Assembly (NCBI GenBank): GCA_021821365.1
Contig: JAKACN010000016.1
Coordinates: 1 to 38,805 of the forward strand
Reading direction: 5' to 3'
Source: Pseudomonadota bacterium
GTDB lineage: Bacteria; Pseudomonadota; Gammaproteobacteria; Burkholderiales; Burkholderiaceae_D
DNA: 38,805 bases
Below, piece after piece: positions 1 to 8,311 of this stretch. How positions within the stretch are numbered: the first letter of the stretch is position 1; each line of letters opens with the position of its first letter. The position numbers were made by a program, and so were the translations under genes. The notes beneath the pieces are model-generated. The model was given only the letters and a program-made list of their open reading frames with translations. It was not told the DNA's origin and made no database searches.

Positions 1-1476
1 CAACATCACCAGAAAGCTCCAGGTGATCAGCTGGAATACATCAATCATCGCCAGCATTTCAGCCTGTTGCGCGACTTGCCCGGCCATCAGCGCGACCGCG
101 TTCGGATCGTCCGGCCGCAGGCCCATTCCGTGCAGATAATGCAATACCGCCGGATTGAATCGGGTCAGGTTCCCACCCAGCCCGTTCCATAACACCTGAC
201 CCTGGCGCGACATGAGCGTGGTCACGATCGAGATCCCGACGGCCGATCCCATGGTGCGAACCAGGCTGTACAGGCCCGCAGCCTCAGCGATACGGGCGCG
301 CGGCAGGGTTGCGTAGGCGATCGTCGACAGCGGGACGAAAATCAGGCCCATGCCAGCTCCTTGCAGCATGGCTGGCCAGATGATCCAGAAGGCGTTGATA
401 TTGAGCGAATAATTGGTCATGAAATGTGAGCCAAGGGCGCTGATCAGCATGCCGGAGCCCACCAGGACGCGCGCATCGACCCGCCCGACGAGCCGGCCGA
501 CGACGAGCATGCTGATCGCGGTCGCCACGCCGCGTGGCGCCATGACGATGCCCGTCGTCAGAATCGGATAATTCAACAGGCGCTCCAGCAGGATCGGCTG
601 GACGACGATGGTGCCGAACATGCCGAGGCCGAGCAGCGCGATGACCAGGCAGGCCATGGCGAAATTGCGGTCGGTGAAGAGGCGGATGTCGAACAACGCA
701 CGCTCCTTCTTGCGCAGGCTGTGCCAGGCGAACCCGGCGATGCCGACCACGCCGAGCGCGATCGTGACGCGAATATCGGTGGCCGCCAGCCAGTCTTGCT
801 GGTTGCCGCGGTCGAGCGCGTATTGCGTTCCGGCGACGCCGGCGGCGAGCAGCGTAACGCCCGGCCAATCCATGCGGCGCGCGCGTTTCGGCGTATCCGG
901 CACGAATTGCGATGCCAGGAACAGTGACAGGGCGCCGACCGGGACGTTGATGTAAAAGGTCCAGCGCCAGCTGGCCGCTTCGGTCAGCCAACCGCCGAGC
1001 GTCGGGCCCAGAACGGGACCGACCATCACGCCGAGGCCCCAGATGGCCATTGCCTTGCCGCGTTCCTGCGGCGGATAGGCTTCAGTCATGATGGCTTGCG
1101 ACAGAGGTACTAGTGCAGCGCCGAAAATGCATTGCAGCATGCGGAACATGACAATCTGGAACAGGTTTTCCGAGATGCCGCACAATGCCGACGCACCCAC
1201 GAAACCGGCAATGCAGACCAGCAGATATCGCTTGCGGCCGAGGATGTCCGAAAAATAGCCGGTCAGGGGCATGAAAATCGCCGCTGTGACCAGGTAGCTG
1301 GTCAGCACCCAGCTGATCTGGTCGGTGGTCGCGCCGAGTTCGCCCTGCATGTGCGGCAAGGCCACGTTGACGATGGTCGTGTCGAGAACCTGGATCAGGG
1401 TGGCCGACATGACCGCCAGGGTAATCATCAGGCGCGACGCCTGGGCGGTCGCCGGTTCGGGCTCCGCGCTATTCAT
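1..1476 (-). CDS. emrB: DHA2-family drug efflux MFS permease (EmrB-like), 3' end cut by window edge
   Basis: Inner-membrane proton-driven exporter of the 14-helix DHA2 class, which works with an EmrA-type periplasmic adaptor and an outer-membrane channel. I translated the minus strand from the ATG at 1476; the frame stays open to base 1, giving 492 codons with no stop. Visible hallmarks are the helix-1 motif LDTTIVNVALPHMQG, DQISWVLTSYLVTAAIFMPLTGY (given here as separate short blocks: helix 2 with a following GRKR-type loop), and the motif C block GVMVGPVLGPTLGGWL near residue 150. Its ATG overlaps the stop codon of the upstream stress protein gene (ATGA), so translation is probably coupled. 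It is the last visible gene of an emrA-usp-emrB operon. It resembles the second EmrB in this window (28967-30499) in layout and motifs. Substrate cannot be read from sequence. Family assignment is secure. Confidence 0.93.
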   Translation of the reverse strand, partial: MNSAEPEPATAQASRLMITLAVMSATLIQVLDTTIVNVALPHMQGELGATTDQISWVLTSYLVTAAIFMPLTGYFSDILGRKRYLLVCIAGFVGASALCGISENLFQIVMFRMLQCIFGAALVPLSQAIMTEAYPPQERGKAMAIWGLGVMVGPVLGPTLGGWLTEAASWRWTFYINVPVGALSLFLASQFVPDTPKRARRMDWPGVTLLAAGVAGTQYALDRGNQQDWLAATDIRVTIALGVVGIAGFAWHSLRKKERALFDIRLFTDRNFAMACLVIALLGLGMFGTIVVQPILLERLLNYPILTTGIVMAPRGVATAISMLVVGRLVGRVDARVLVGSGMLISALGSHFMTNYSLNINAFWIIWPAMLQGAGMGLIFVPLSTIAYATLPRARIAEAAGLYSLVRTMGSAVGISIVTTLMSRQGQVLWNGLGGNLTRFNPAVLHYLHGMGLRPDDPNAVALMAGQVAQQAEMLAMIDVFQLITWSFLVML

Positions 1477-1913
1477 GGGGCGGCGAGCGGCACTACGGCC
1501 ACCAGGATGCTGCATGGCGCGCGTTCCAGCAGCGTGGCGTCTTCCGCGTCGCTCCACCAGCGCGCCAGGCGGCTGCGGTGACGATGCCCGAGCACGATCA
1601 GGTCTGCCTTGAGCGAGCGGGCGGCAGCGTCGATCTGGGCGATCGGATCGCCGAATGCAATATACCCATGGGCATCCAGGCCTCGTTCCTTCAGCCAGTC
1701 CACGCCCTCCTTCAGGATGCGCGCCGCCTCGTCGTCTTCATGCCGTACCAGCGTCTCGGTCATGCCTTCCGGGATGGTATGCCCGGCGAGTCCGCGGATG
1801 ATGGCAAGCAGATGCGTTTCGGCCTGCATGCAGAGGGCAACGTCGGCTCCATCCTTGAGAGCGTTGCGGCCTTCGACCGATCCGTCGTAGCAGAGCAGGA
1901 TCTTGCGGTACAT
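1473..1913 (-). CDS. Universal stress protein (UspA family) inside an emr efflux operon
   Basis: A 146-residue single-domain Usp. The N-terminus YRKILLCYDGS carries the conserved Asp of the Usp fold, and the C-terminal APCSILVAV strand is typical. The usual ATP-binding signature (G-2x-G-9x-G-S/T) is not intact: the matching stretch reads GHRHRSRLARWWSDAED, lacking the second glycine and the terminal GS. It may therefore belong to the non-nucleotide-binding branch; that is inference. I chose the ATG at 1913 because an AGGG element lies about seven bases upstream; a GTG three codons earlier (1922) is also open. The gene starts 18 bases after the emrA stop and its own stop overlaps the emrB start, so it is embedded in the efflux operon. 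Cytoplasmic; the partner is unknown. Confidence 0.9.
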   Translation of the reverse strand: MYRKILLCYDGSVEGRNALKDGADVALCMQAETHLLAIIRGLAGHTIPEGMTETLVRHEDDEAARILKEGVDWLKERGLDAHGYIAFGDPIAQIDAAARSLKADLIVLGHRHRSRLARWWSDAEDATLLERAPCSILVAVVPLAAP

Positions 1914-1931
1914 GTGGTTCACCCTATCCGT

Positions 1932-2978
1932 TCAGGCGCTGTCATTCGCCTTGACTTCCACCGTTGCCGTCGTGCCGATGCGTAGCGGGTGGGCCGGATC
2001 GGGATCCGTGATGCGCACGCGGACCGGCACCCGCTGCGTCACTTTCACCCAATTTCCGGTGGCGTTCTGTGGCGGTAGCAGCGAAAAGGCGGTGCCGGCG
2101 CCGCCGCTGACGCTTTCGACTACGCCATGGAAGGGATGATCCCGATACATGTCGACGGTGATGGTGGCCGGCGCGCCGGGGCGAACCCGCTCGAGCTCGG
2201 TTTCCTTGAAATTGGTGTCCACCCAGTACTCCTGATTGCTGATCAGGGCAAACAGCGGTGTACCGGCCTGGACGGTATTGCCGGGCCGCAGCGACAGGTT
2301 GGCCACGCTGCCCTGGGTTGATGCGGCGATATGGGTGTGCTGCAGGTCAAGCAGCGCCTGATTGACCGCTGCCTGCGCCGCTTTTATCGCGGCATTATTG
2401 TCGCCCGGCGTACCAAGGGCGCTGCGCGCCTGCTCGAGATTGGCCTGTGCCGTATGCAGGGAGGCCGTCGCTGTCCTCACCTGCGTGCGGGATGCTTCAG
2501 CGCCCTGCTTCGACAAGAATCCCTGTCGCACCAGTTGCTGCTGGCGCCGGTTGTTCGATTCGGCATTCTGCAGTTCGGCCTGGCGCTGCGCGACCTGCGC
2601 TTCTGCGGCCGTTATCGCCGCGCTTTGTTGCGAGACCGACTGCTCGGCGAGCCGCAATTGTGCCTGAGCCTTTTCCAGCGCCAGACGATAGGGTTGCGGA
2701 TCGATATCGAACAGCGGATCGCCGGCCTTCACCTGCTGGTTGTCGCGCACGTCGACGTGTATGACCTGTCCGCCGATTTGCGCGGCAACGTCGACGGTAT
2801 TTGCGTTCAGATAGGCATCGTCTGTGCTGACGTAAAGCGCGCTGTGCCGCCAATAGCGGTAGCCAAAGACGGCGACCGCGACGAGGATCAGCGCGATGGC
2901 TGCCCATTTGAAGATCTTTCGCCTGGAAAGTTTCTCCTTGCGCACCAACGGTTTTGATTCATGTACCGCTGCATCCAT
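1932..2978 (-). CDS. emrA: HlyD/EmrA-type membrane fusion protein
   Basis: Periplasmic adaptor subunit that would link the EmrB permease to an outer-membrane channel. From the ATG at 2978 the protein has 348 residues: a short basic cytoplasmic tail (KEKLSRRK), one membrane anchor at about residues 22-41, a biotinyl-lipoyl-like half motif (STDDAYLNANTVDVAAQIGG), a long Gln/Ala-rich coiled-coil hairpin of about residues 95-200, and the second lipoyl half followed by a beta-barrel with the family motif LLPPQNATGNWVKVTQRVPV. The open frame extends 17 codons upstream to a TTG at 3029, but no start there looks better; neither has a strong ribosome site. First gene of the emrA-usp-emrB operon. The roughly 250 bases upstream show no obvious regulator gene or operator, unlike the second emr operon in this window. 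Confidence 0.92.
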   Translation of the reverse strand: MDAAVHESKPLVRKEKLSRRKIFKWAAIALILVAVAVFGYRYWRHSALYVSTDDAYLNANTVDVAAQIGGQVIHVDVRDNQQVKAGDPLFDIDPQPYRLALEKAQAQLRLAEQSVSQQSAAITAAEAQVAQRQAELQNAESNNRRQQQLVRQGFLSKQGAEASRTQVRTATASLHTAQANLEQARSALGTPGDNNAAIKAAQAAVNQALLDLQHTHIAASTQGSVANLSLRPGNTVQAGTPLFALISNQEYWVDTNFKETELERVRPGAPATITVDMYRDHPFHGVVESVSGGAGTAFSLLPPQNATGNWVKVTQRVPVRVRITDPDPAHPLRIGTTATVEVKANDSA

Positions 2979-3225
2979 AGGTGTATTTGTCTTGCGGGTC
3001 GGCGGGAGTGTCGCTCTCCGGTCACGCAAATACCATGCGCGGGGCCATTCCGGCTGGCAGCGGCGGGTTCACGGCGATGCACCGTGTAAATCGGGCTCGG
3101 GTAAGGAAAAAAATACCGGTAGCGACGAACCGGTGGAGCGGGAAACGGGCCTTAACGGGCTGAAAAAGACAAGGCGAGGCGCATGGCGCATCCCCGCCCT
3201 GCTCTTTCCCGAAAGAAGGCGATCT

Positions 3226-3723
3226 TCAGCGCGCGCGCTGTTCGCTGGATTGCGCGGCCGCGTGCACCAGGTTGGCTTCGAAGGCTTGCATCTGCAGGCC
3301 AATGTCCGTCATGTCCAGGTTAGCGCGCTCCAGTTTCGGGAAGAACTGCGTTTCTTCTTCCTGGATGTGGCGCAGCACCATGTCGAGCATTTGCCGCATC
3401 GTCTGGTCGCACTGCGGATCGTCGGGCGAGGCGCCCTTCAGCGTTTGCAGCAGGTCGTCGACCTTGTGATGTTCTTCCTCGAAATGGCTGATCATCGTGG
3501 AATCGATATTGCGTACTGCCGGATAGAACACGGTCTCTTCCATGCGCGAATGCATTTCCACGAGGGAGGTGATTTGCGGCGTCAGTTCGCGCTTGATGTC
3601 TGCCTTGTCGCTGCTGAGATAGGCGTTGGCCAGGTCGCGAACCATGGTGTGTTCCTGCGTCAACGCTTCGATCGGGCGATCGGCTGGAAACGTGCCGCGT
3701 TTCTCGTTCATGTTGGTTTCCAT
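3226..3723 (-). CDS. Hemerythrin HHE cation-binding domain protein
   Basis: A 165-residue, all-helical cytoplasmic protein with the metal-ligand pattern of HHE hemerythrin-like domains: EHTMVRDL on helix 1, HSRMEETVFYPAV on helix 2, HFEEEHHKVDDLL on helix 3 and HIQEEETQFFPKL on helix 4. Such domains bind a di-iron centre and have been tied to oxygen, NO or iron handling. The ATG at 3723 was chosen because GGAG lies eight bases upstream; the longer open frame to 3918 adds a low-complexity Pro/Arg-rich stretch unlike the family. It stands alone on the minus strand, 267 bases after the DUF2242 gene. It differs from the bacteriohemerythrin at 8312-8746, which has the classical hemerythrin ligand spacing. 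The exact ligand or reaction is unknown. Confidence 0.88.
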   Translation of the reverse strand: METNMNEKRGTFPADRPIEALTQEHTMVRDLANAYLSSDKADIKRELTPQITSLVEMHSRMEETVFYPAVRNIDSTMISHFEEEHHKVDDLLQTLKGASPDDPQCDQTMRQMLDMVLRHIQEEETQFFPKLERANLDMTDIGLQMQAFEANLVHAAAQSSEQRAR

Positions 3724-3990
3724 GTCATGCTCCAAGCTTGGATAGGTGGAAGGATGCCTGCGGGCGCGCGGCATGCGAGGCGGCGTCGGCATGCCCATGG
3801 CCGGACGGCAGGAACACGCCGATGCGCCTCCTGGCGCTCGCGCGAGCTTGTTCGATGAAGCCTTCCTTTCGAAGTTCAACAGGAGCGGCACAGGAGGCGC
3901 GGCTCCATGGTCGGGCAATCCTGCATGATGGGAACAGGAGCGAACAGAATCAGCGACGACGCGACGATGACGAGGGCATCGCCACAGAAA

Positions 3991-4554
3991 TCATTGGTCG
4001 GACGAGGTGCTTCCGGTCGTTGCGGTCGGGTTTTCGTCGACGTAGCTTTCGACCATGTCGAAGAAGCGGTCATAGAAGGCGCGTGCCTGGATGGTTTCGC
4101 TGCCGACTTTCACGAGCGAGTCGTCGGAGCTGCCGAAGGGCAAGGACAGGGAGCCGACCGCGCCGACCCCGATGCTGGCGGAATTGCTGCTCTTCTTGAG
4201 CGCGTAGGTATCGCGCACCGCGTTGGCGAAGACGGTGGCGCTGTTGCTGCCGTCGGCGTTCGGTTCGCACACGACATGGAACTCGACCTGCACATGGCGA
4301 TCCGCGCCCGGCTGAAATTTCTTCAGGGCGTTGACCTGGGAGCCGTTCATGTCGCGGATGACGTACCCCTGGCTGAGCAGCGCGCGCCGTGCTCCTTCGC
4401 ATGCCGTCATGTTCGTGCCCGGCAGCGAGCGGGAATACATGTCCGTCGAGATGAATTCGTTGTTTTCGATGTTGGCGCGAGGCGGCGACGCCGTGGTGCA
4501 GGCGATGAGGAACAGCGCGAAAAAGGCGGCGAACGAACGTGGGAGACGGGCCAT
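3991..4554 (-). CDS. DUF2242 family lipoprotein
   Basis: Secreted lipoprotein of unknown function. The chosen ATG at 4554 gives a 187-residue protein starting with MARLPRSFAAFFALFLIAC, a signal peptide that ends in a lipobox (LIAC), so the mature protein begins at the cysteine and is probably attached to the outer membrane. The body contains the block ACEGARRALLSQGYVI and a VQVEFHVVCEP strand that I associate with the DUF2242 family of betaproteobacteria; this is from memory of the family. The tail is Ser/Thr-rich. An upstream in-frame start would only add 18 Arg/Lys-rich residues and spoil the signal peptide. It lies 65 bases downstream of the VIT transporter on the same strand and may be cotranscribed with it. 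Confidence 0.8.
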   Translation of the reverse strand: MARLPRSFAAFFALFLIACTTASPPRANIENNEFISTDMYSRSLPGTNMTACEGARRALLSQGYVIRDMNGSQVNALKKFQPGADRHVQVEFHVVCEPNADGSNSATVFANAVRDTYALKKSSNSASIGVGAVGSLSLPFGSSDDSLVKVGSETIQARAFYDRFFDMVESYVDENPTATTGSTSSDQ

Positions 4555-4619
4555 ACGGATCACGGCGGGGATGCGACGACAGGATTTTACCTTACGGCGC
4601 GCTGCCACGGGCGTATGGA

Positions 4620-5315
4620 TCAGGCGATCGTGCCAAACAGGGTTCCTATTCCCGCCGTCACGCCCATGGCAAGCACGCTCCAGAACGTGACGCGAAGTAT
4701 ACCCTTCGCGACGTCGGCGCCCCCCGTTTTGGCAGCCATTCCGCCCAGTAGCGCAAGGAAGACCAGCGATGCCACCGCCACTGCGGCGATCAGATAGTGA
4801 GGCGGCGCGAGCCAGGCCACCAGCAAGGGCAGCAGCGCGCCGGCCGAAAAACTCGATGCCGAGGCGAATGCCGCCTGCAGCGGCCGCGCGGCGAACGCTT
4901 CGGTAATGCCGAGTTCATCGCGGGCGTGCGCGCTGAGCGCGTCATGTTCCATCAATTGCGTGGCAACTTCGCGGGCCAGCGCGGCATCAAGGCCGCGCGC
5001 GACATAGATATTCGTGAGCTCCTGGTGTTCGCCCTTGGGGTTTTCGCCGAGTTCGGCGCGCTCCGTGGCGAGCGCGGCCTGCTCGGTATCGGCTTGCGAC
5101 TGCACGGAAATGTACTCGCCGGTTGCCATCGACATCGCCCCCGCCACCAGGCTGGCGATGCCTGCCACGAGAATGCTTTGCTGTGTGGCCTGCGAGGCGG
5201 CCACGCCAAGAATCAGGCTGGAGGTCGATACGATGCCGTCGTTCGCGCCCAGCACGGCGGCACGCAGCCAGCCGACACTGCCCAGCTTGTGTTGCTCCCG
5301 ATGACGATAGATCAC
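4620..5315 (-). CDS. VIT1/CCC1 family Fe2+/Mn2+ transporter
   Basis: A 231-residue integral membrane protein of the vacuolar iron transporter/nodulin-like family, which exports or sequesters ferrous iron or manganese. Visible features: the N-terminal family signature LRAAVLGANDGIVSTSSLILG (first helix), the MSMATGEYISVQSQ segment that ends helix 2 and starts the metal-binding cytoplasmic helices, a Glu-rich central region (residues about 75-125), and three further helices in the C-terminal half. The start codon is a GTG at 5315; no strong ribosome site is visible, so a nearby alternative cannot be excluded. It follows the carboxylesterase gene on the same strand after about 100 bases. Together with two hemerythrin-type proteins nearby it hints at iron or oxygen handling, but shared regulation is not demonstrated. 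Confidence 0.92.
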   Translation of the reverse strand: MIYRHREQHKLGSVGWLRAAVLGANDGIVSTSSLILGVAASQATQQSILVAGIASLVAGAMSMATGEYISVQSQADTEQAALATERAELGENPKGEHQELTNIYVARGLDAALAREVATQLMEHDALSAHARDELGITEAFAARPLQAAFASASSFSAGALLPLLVAWLAPPHYLIAAVAVASLVFLALLGGMAAKTGGADVAKGILRVTFWSVLAMGVTAGIGTLFGTIA

Positions 5316-5416
5316 GATGGAATCCGTTAGGTTTGGTCTGGCTTCGATAATGCTGCCAGGCTATGTTCTCACGGATCCACCGTATTTGCATCGGCTTGCG
5401 CCACAGCCGGCAAGTC

Positions 5417-7183
5417 TCACTGCACCGAGATGGATTTGCCTGTCAGGGACGCATCGAAGATCAGCGTGCGCGGCCAGGCCGGCCAGTAGGCATCGACCCA
5501 GCGATTGTTCGGGTCACCTTTCCTGGCGAAGGCGCCGATCGTGTGCATCATCGCATTCGAGAGGTCGAGACGGCCCGGCATGTTCGCCGTGGTGTTCATG
5601 ATATTCGCCATCAGCGACGGTCCGAAATTGCCGAAGACGAACGGCAGGTCGAACAGATGCGCCGCGCCGTAGATGTCGTTCCACGGCGCGGGCTGCTTGT
5701 CCCAGTTGAACTGGTAATACCAGACATCCGGCTGCTGCCCTTTCAATGCGTCCAGGATGTTGTCGCGGCTCGCGAGGAAGAAGATCTTGTTGAACTGGTC
5801 GGCCCGCGCGGTGAAACCGGTGACCGGCGCATCGACCGGCAGGTAGGCGGGAGCGATCCACTGGTCGACAGTGATTTGCGGCGGGTCATTCGGCCGGTAG
5901 TTGAACTGAATGGAGAACAACTGGGCATCGCTGACGATGCGCGCACTGCCGGGAATCCCGCTGACCAGCGGCAGGAAGGCCGGGAACAGTTTGCCTTCGT
6001 CACGCGTATTGCCGGCCAGGACCGGTACCCGCGCATAATCGCCGGCATGGATGGAGGCCACCGGGTCGGACGCAACCACGTTGCCTTCCGGGATCGGGCC
6101 TGAACCGGCGAGCCCCAATGGCGCGAGCTTCGTCAGCAAGGTCGCGAACAGCGTGGCGGGACTCCGGGAACGCAGGTACGCGGCGATCTGCTCCGGCGTC
6201 TGGCTGGCGACATACGCCTGGGCGGACGCGGTGTCGCTTGCCTTGCCGTCGGCGATCAGGAGGTTGTAAAGCAATGCATTCGCCTGCGCCAGATAGGTCG
6301 CGGCCGGCGACATGGTAGGAATGGTGCCGGACGGAAGATCGACCGCCAGCGACAGCCCGCCGCTGAGCGGAATCGCACGGTGGAACAGTTTCGGGTGTGG
6401 GCTGGCCATTCGCGGCGAGGTCAGCAACGCGTAGACGTTGATCGCACCCGCTGACTGTCCCATGATGCTCACGTTGTCCGGATCACCGCCGAAGCTGGCG
6501 ATGTTGTGCCGGACGAAGCGCAAGGCCTTGATGCTGTCGAGAATCGCGAAATTGCCGGAGTCGGTATCGGCGTCGATGCCGGTCTTCAGTTGCGGCAGAT
6601 TGATGAACCCGAGAATGCCGAGGCGGAAGTTGACGGTGACGACAATCGATTCGGTGGTCTGTGCGAGTCTGGCACCGTCATATACCGGGTCCGCCGTGTA
6701 GCCCGAGACGTTGCTGCCGCCATGGAAGAATACGATCACCGGGAGCTTCTGCTTCTGGTTGGCGGGACGCCAGATGTTGAGGTAAAGGCAGTCTTCGCTT
6801 CCCACCGCCTGGTTCAGCGTGGTGCCGATGGTTTCGTCATAGCGGTTGTTGGCGCCGGGGCCGTAGATGCGGCCGTACTGCGCGCAAGCGTTGCCGAACG
6901 CCTTGGCCGGCAACACGCCGTTCCACTTCGCAGGATCGAGCGGCGCCTTCCAGCGCAACTCGCCGACCGGAGGGCGTGCATAGGGCACGCCCTTCCAGGA
7001 CAGGGTTTTTGTTGCCGGAGCATTGTCCGTCCCTTCGATCATTCCGTATTCCGTCGTGCGCACCGTCAGCGGATTGACGTCTCGGCCTCGCGCATCGGGC
7101 GGGTTGGCATCGTTGGCCTGGGCTGCGAGCAGGGGAATGGACAAGACAAATGCCGTCAGCCAGCGTGTTGGGCTACTCCACAT
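5417..7183 (-). CDS. Secreted type-B carboxylesterase/lipase
   Basis: An alpha/beta hydrolase of the carboxylesterase type B family, 588 residues, exported through a signal peptide (WLTAFVLSIPLLAAQA) and so probably periplasmic or secreted. Catalytic features: oxyanion-hole HGG in VIVFFHGGSN, the nucleophile elbow GQSAG with Ser244 within the family block SFGGDPDNVSIMGQSAGA, a candidate acid in NTRDEGKLF and a candidate His in YGAAHLFDLPFVFG. The N-terminal LSWKGVPYARPPVGELRWK block and SEDCLYLNIW are family signatures. The ATG at 7183 is preceded by AAGGAG at good spacing; an 18-codon upstream extension is not needed. Substrate cannot be predicted; such enzymes hydrolyse short-chain esters, para-nitrobenzyl esters or polymers. 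It is a stand-alone gene or heads a unit with the VIT gene. Confidence 0.93.
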   Translation of the reverse strand: MWSSPTRWLTAFVLSIPLLAAQANDANPPDARGRDVNPLTVRTTEYGMIEGTDNAPATKTLSWKGVPYARPPVGELRWKAPLDPAKWNGVLPAKAFGNACAQYGRIYGPGANNRYDETIGTTLNQAVGSEDCLYLNIWRPANQKQKLPVIVFFHGGSNVSGYTADPVYDGARLAQTTESIVVTVNFRLGILGFINLPQLKTGIDADTDSGNFAILDSIKALRFVRHNIASFGGDPDNVSIMGQSAGAINVYALLTSPRMASPHPKLFHRAIPLSGGLSLAVDLPSGTIPTMSPAATYLAQANALLYNLLIADGKASDTASAQAYVASQTPEQIAAYLRSRSPATLFATLLTKLAPLGLAGSGPIPEGNVVASDPVASIHAGDYARVPVLAGNTRDEGKLFPAFLPLVSGIPGSARIVSDAQLFSIQFNYRPNDPPQITVDQWIAPAYLPVDAPVTGFTARADQFNKIFFLASRDNILDALKGQQPDVWYYQFNWDKQPAPWNDIYGAAHLFDLPFVFGNFGPSLMANIMNTTANMPGRLDLSNAMMHTIGAFARKGDPNNRWVDAYWPAWPRTLIFDASLTGKSISVQ

Positions 7184-7354
7184 CGTTCGTCTCCTTGTCG
7201 TTGAAATTGTTTGAAGTACCGCTTCGCGGCGTTGCACCGCGATGGATGAAGATAACCCGTGCCTGATGCAGGTCTGCGCGCATCGCCCAACTGTTTGCGG
7301 CGAATCAAGCGCGGCAATGTTTGCGAAATGCAGCGCCGCGGGCAGGAAGGAGCG

Positions 7355-7386
7355 AAAAAAAGCCCGCGAACCGTTCGGTGGCGGGC
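7355..7386 (-). terminator. Intrinsic terminator downstream of the methyltransferase gene
   Basis: On the minus strand a stem of GCCCGC (7386-7381) pairs with GCGGGC (7367-7362), with an inner ACCG-AA-CGGT helix, and is followed immediately by seven T residues (7361-7355). This is the standard layout of a Rho-independent terminator and lies about 120 bases past the methyltransferase stop codon. Confidence 0.85.
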
Positions 7387-7476
7387 AAAGAACATATCAG
7401 TGGGAGGAGACTGATGGCGTTACTTTACTGCGGTCATGATGTCGTTTCCGCTACTCTTACATCCGTTTACGCCCGG

Positions 7477-7500
7477 TACATTCGGATACATTGCGATACA
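7477..7500. repeat. Three TACA units at exact 10-base period
   Basis: TACA occurs at 7477, 7487 and 7497; the last two units extend to GATACA and the first two share TACATT. A fourth TACA lies at 7458. The phase matches one face of the helix, so it could be a protein site, but it lies downstream of the methyltransferase and is short enough to be chance. Confidence 0.4.
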
Positions 7501-7505
7501 GCAAG

Positions 7506-8150
7506 TCATTCGGCCACGGCCGTGCCCCAGTAGTGGAAGGTCATCGGGCGCGGACCGGGCAGATACATGGTCTGCATGTCCTGCGAACGAAAGCCGGCTT
7601 CGCGCAAAAGACATGCAATGTCTCTGTCCAGATGGCACCCTCCGGCGATTTTCGACCACAGCGGGGTGAGCCGATGCTGCCACTGCCGTACCGCCGCGTC
7701 GGGCGCCAATCCGTGCTCGCAGTAAATCAGCCGGCCACACGGCTTGAGGACGCGCCGCATCTCCCGCAGGGCGGCGAGAGGATCGGGAATCGTGCATAGC
7801 GAATAGGTGACGACGACCGTGTCGAAGCTCGCATCGTCGAACGGAATGCGCTCGGCCGACAGCCCCACCAGATCGACCTGGATGCCTTGCTGGCGTGCCC
7901 GTTTCGCCGCAAGGCGATGCATCTCCAGGCCGGGATCGATGCCGGTCAGCGAGGTCACCCGCGCCTTGTCGTAGTGCTCCAGGTTGCGTCCCGTGCCGAT
8001 GCCGACTTCGAGCACGCGGCCGGCGGCCAGTGGAACGAGCTTGTGCCGCTGGCGCCGGACAGGCTCGACGCCGCAGGCAATGTCGATGAGGTACGGCAGC
8101 ACGTGGCGCTCGTACCAGTTGGGAGCATGTGCAGGTTTGTCAGCGTCCAT
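7506..8150 (-). CDS. Class I SAM-dependent methyltransferase
   Basis: A 214-residue soluble methyltransferase of the UbiE/METTL7-like type. The SAM-binding loop is VLEVGIGTGRNLEHY (motif I, residues about 46-60), followed by GIDPG with the acidic residue that holds the ribose hydroxyls, the motif II-III segment FDDASFDTVVVTYSLCTIPD, and LREMRRVLKPCGRLIYCEHG (motif V). The ATG at 8150 has an AAGGA element a few bases upstream. It is transcribed divergently from the bacteriohemerythrin at 8312, and the palindrome at 8203-8216 lies between them. The acceptor is unknown: relatives methylate small lipids, quinone precursors, phosphatidylethanolamine or thiols. A strong terminator follows, so it is monocistronic. 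Confidence 0.9.
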   Translation of the reverse strand: MDADKPAHAPNWYERHVLPYLIDIACGVEPVRRQRHKLVPLAAGRVLEVGIGTGRNLEHYDKARVTSLTGIDPGLEMHRLAAKRARQQGIQVDLVGLSAERIPFDDASFDTVVVTYSLCTIPDPLAALREMRRVLKPCGRLIYCEHGLAPDAAVRQWQHRLTPLWSKIAGGCHLDRDIACLLREAGFRSQDMQTMYLPGPRPMTFHYWGTAVAE

Positions 8151-8202
8151 GAGTCCTTCGACACCCTGGCGTCAATCACCGGCCGCGGATGAGAGGGAAT
8201 CC

Positions 8203-8216
8203 TTGACCTCGGTCAA
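8203..8216. promoter_or_regulatory. FNR/DNR-like palindrome TTGACC-TC-GGTCAA
   Basis: A perfect 14-base inverted repeat, TTGACCTCGGTCAA, reading as TTGAC-N4-GTCAA, one base per half-site from the FNR consensus TTGAT-N4-ATCAA. Its centre lies about 50 bases upstream of a possible -10 (TTAAAT, 8257-8262) of the bacteriohemerythrin gene, consistent with activation from about -61. It could also act on the divergent methyltransferase. Assignment to FNR, DNR or another CRP-family factor is inference. Confidence 0.6.
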
Positions 8217-8311
8217 TGGTTTCCGAACTCCCAATTTTCGGCAAAAACTTCCATGGTTAAATAGATCTGTAACCAAAAGTGTAAATGCGGCTTAACGGTT
8301 CAGGTGCCCGA

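Larger units (their letters stand above)
7184..7505. other. 322-base intergenic region: terminator and short tandem repeat
   Basis: No convincing gene is present. From left to right it holds the carboxylesterase ribosome site and presumed promoter, a strong minus-strand intrinsic terminator (7355-7386), and a 10-base-period direct repeat (7477-7500) next to the methyltransferase stop codon. Short open frames here lack ribosome sites and family signatures. Confidence 0.6.

Noticed and set aside
3836-3847. GCTCGCGCGAGC palindrome upstream of the HHE hemerythrin gene
   Set aside because: A GC-only palindrome in a high-GC genome, with no T-run, no paired site and no promoter element nearby.
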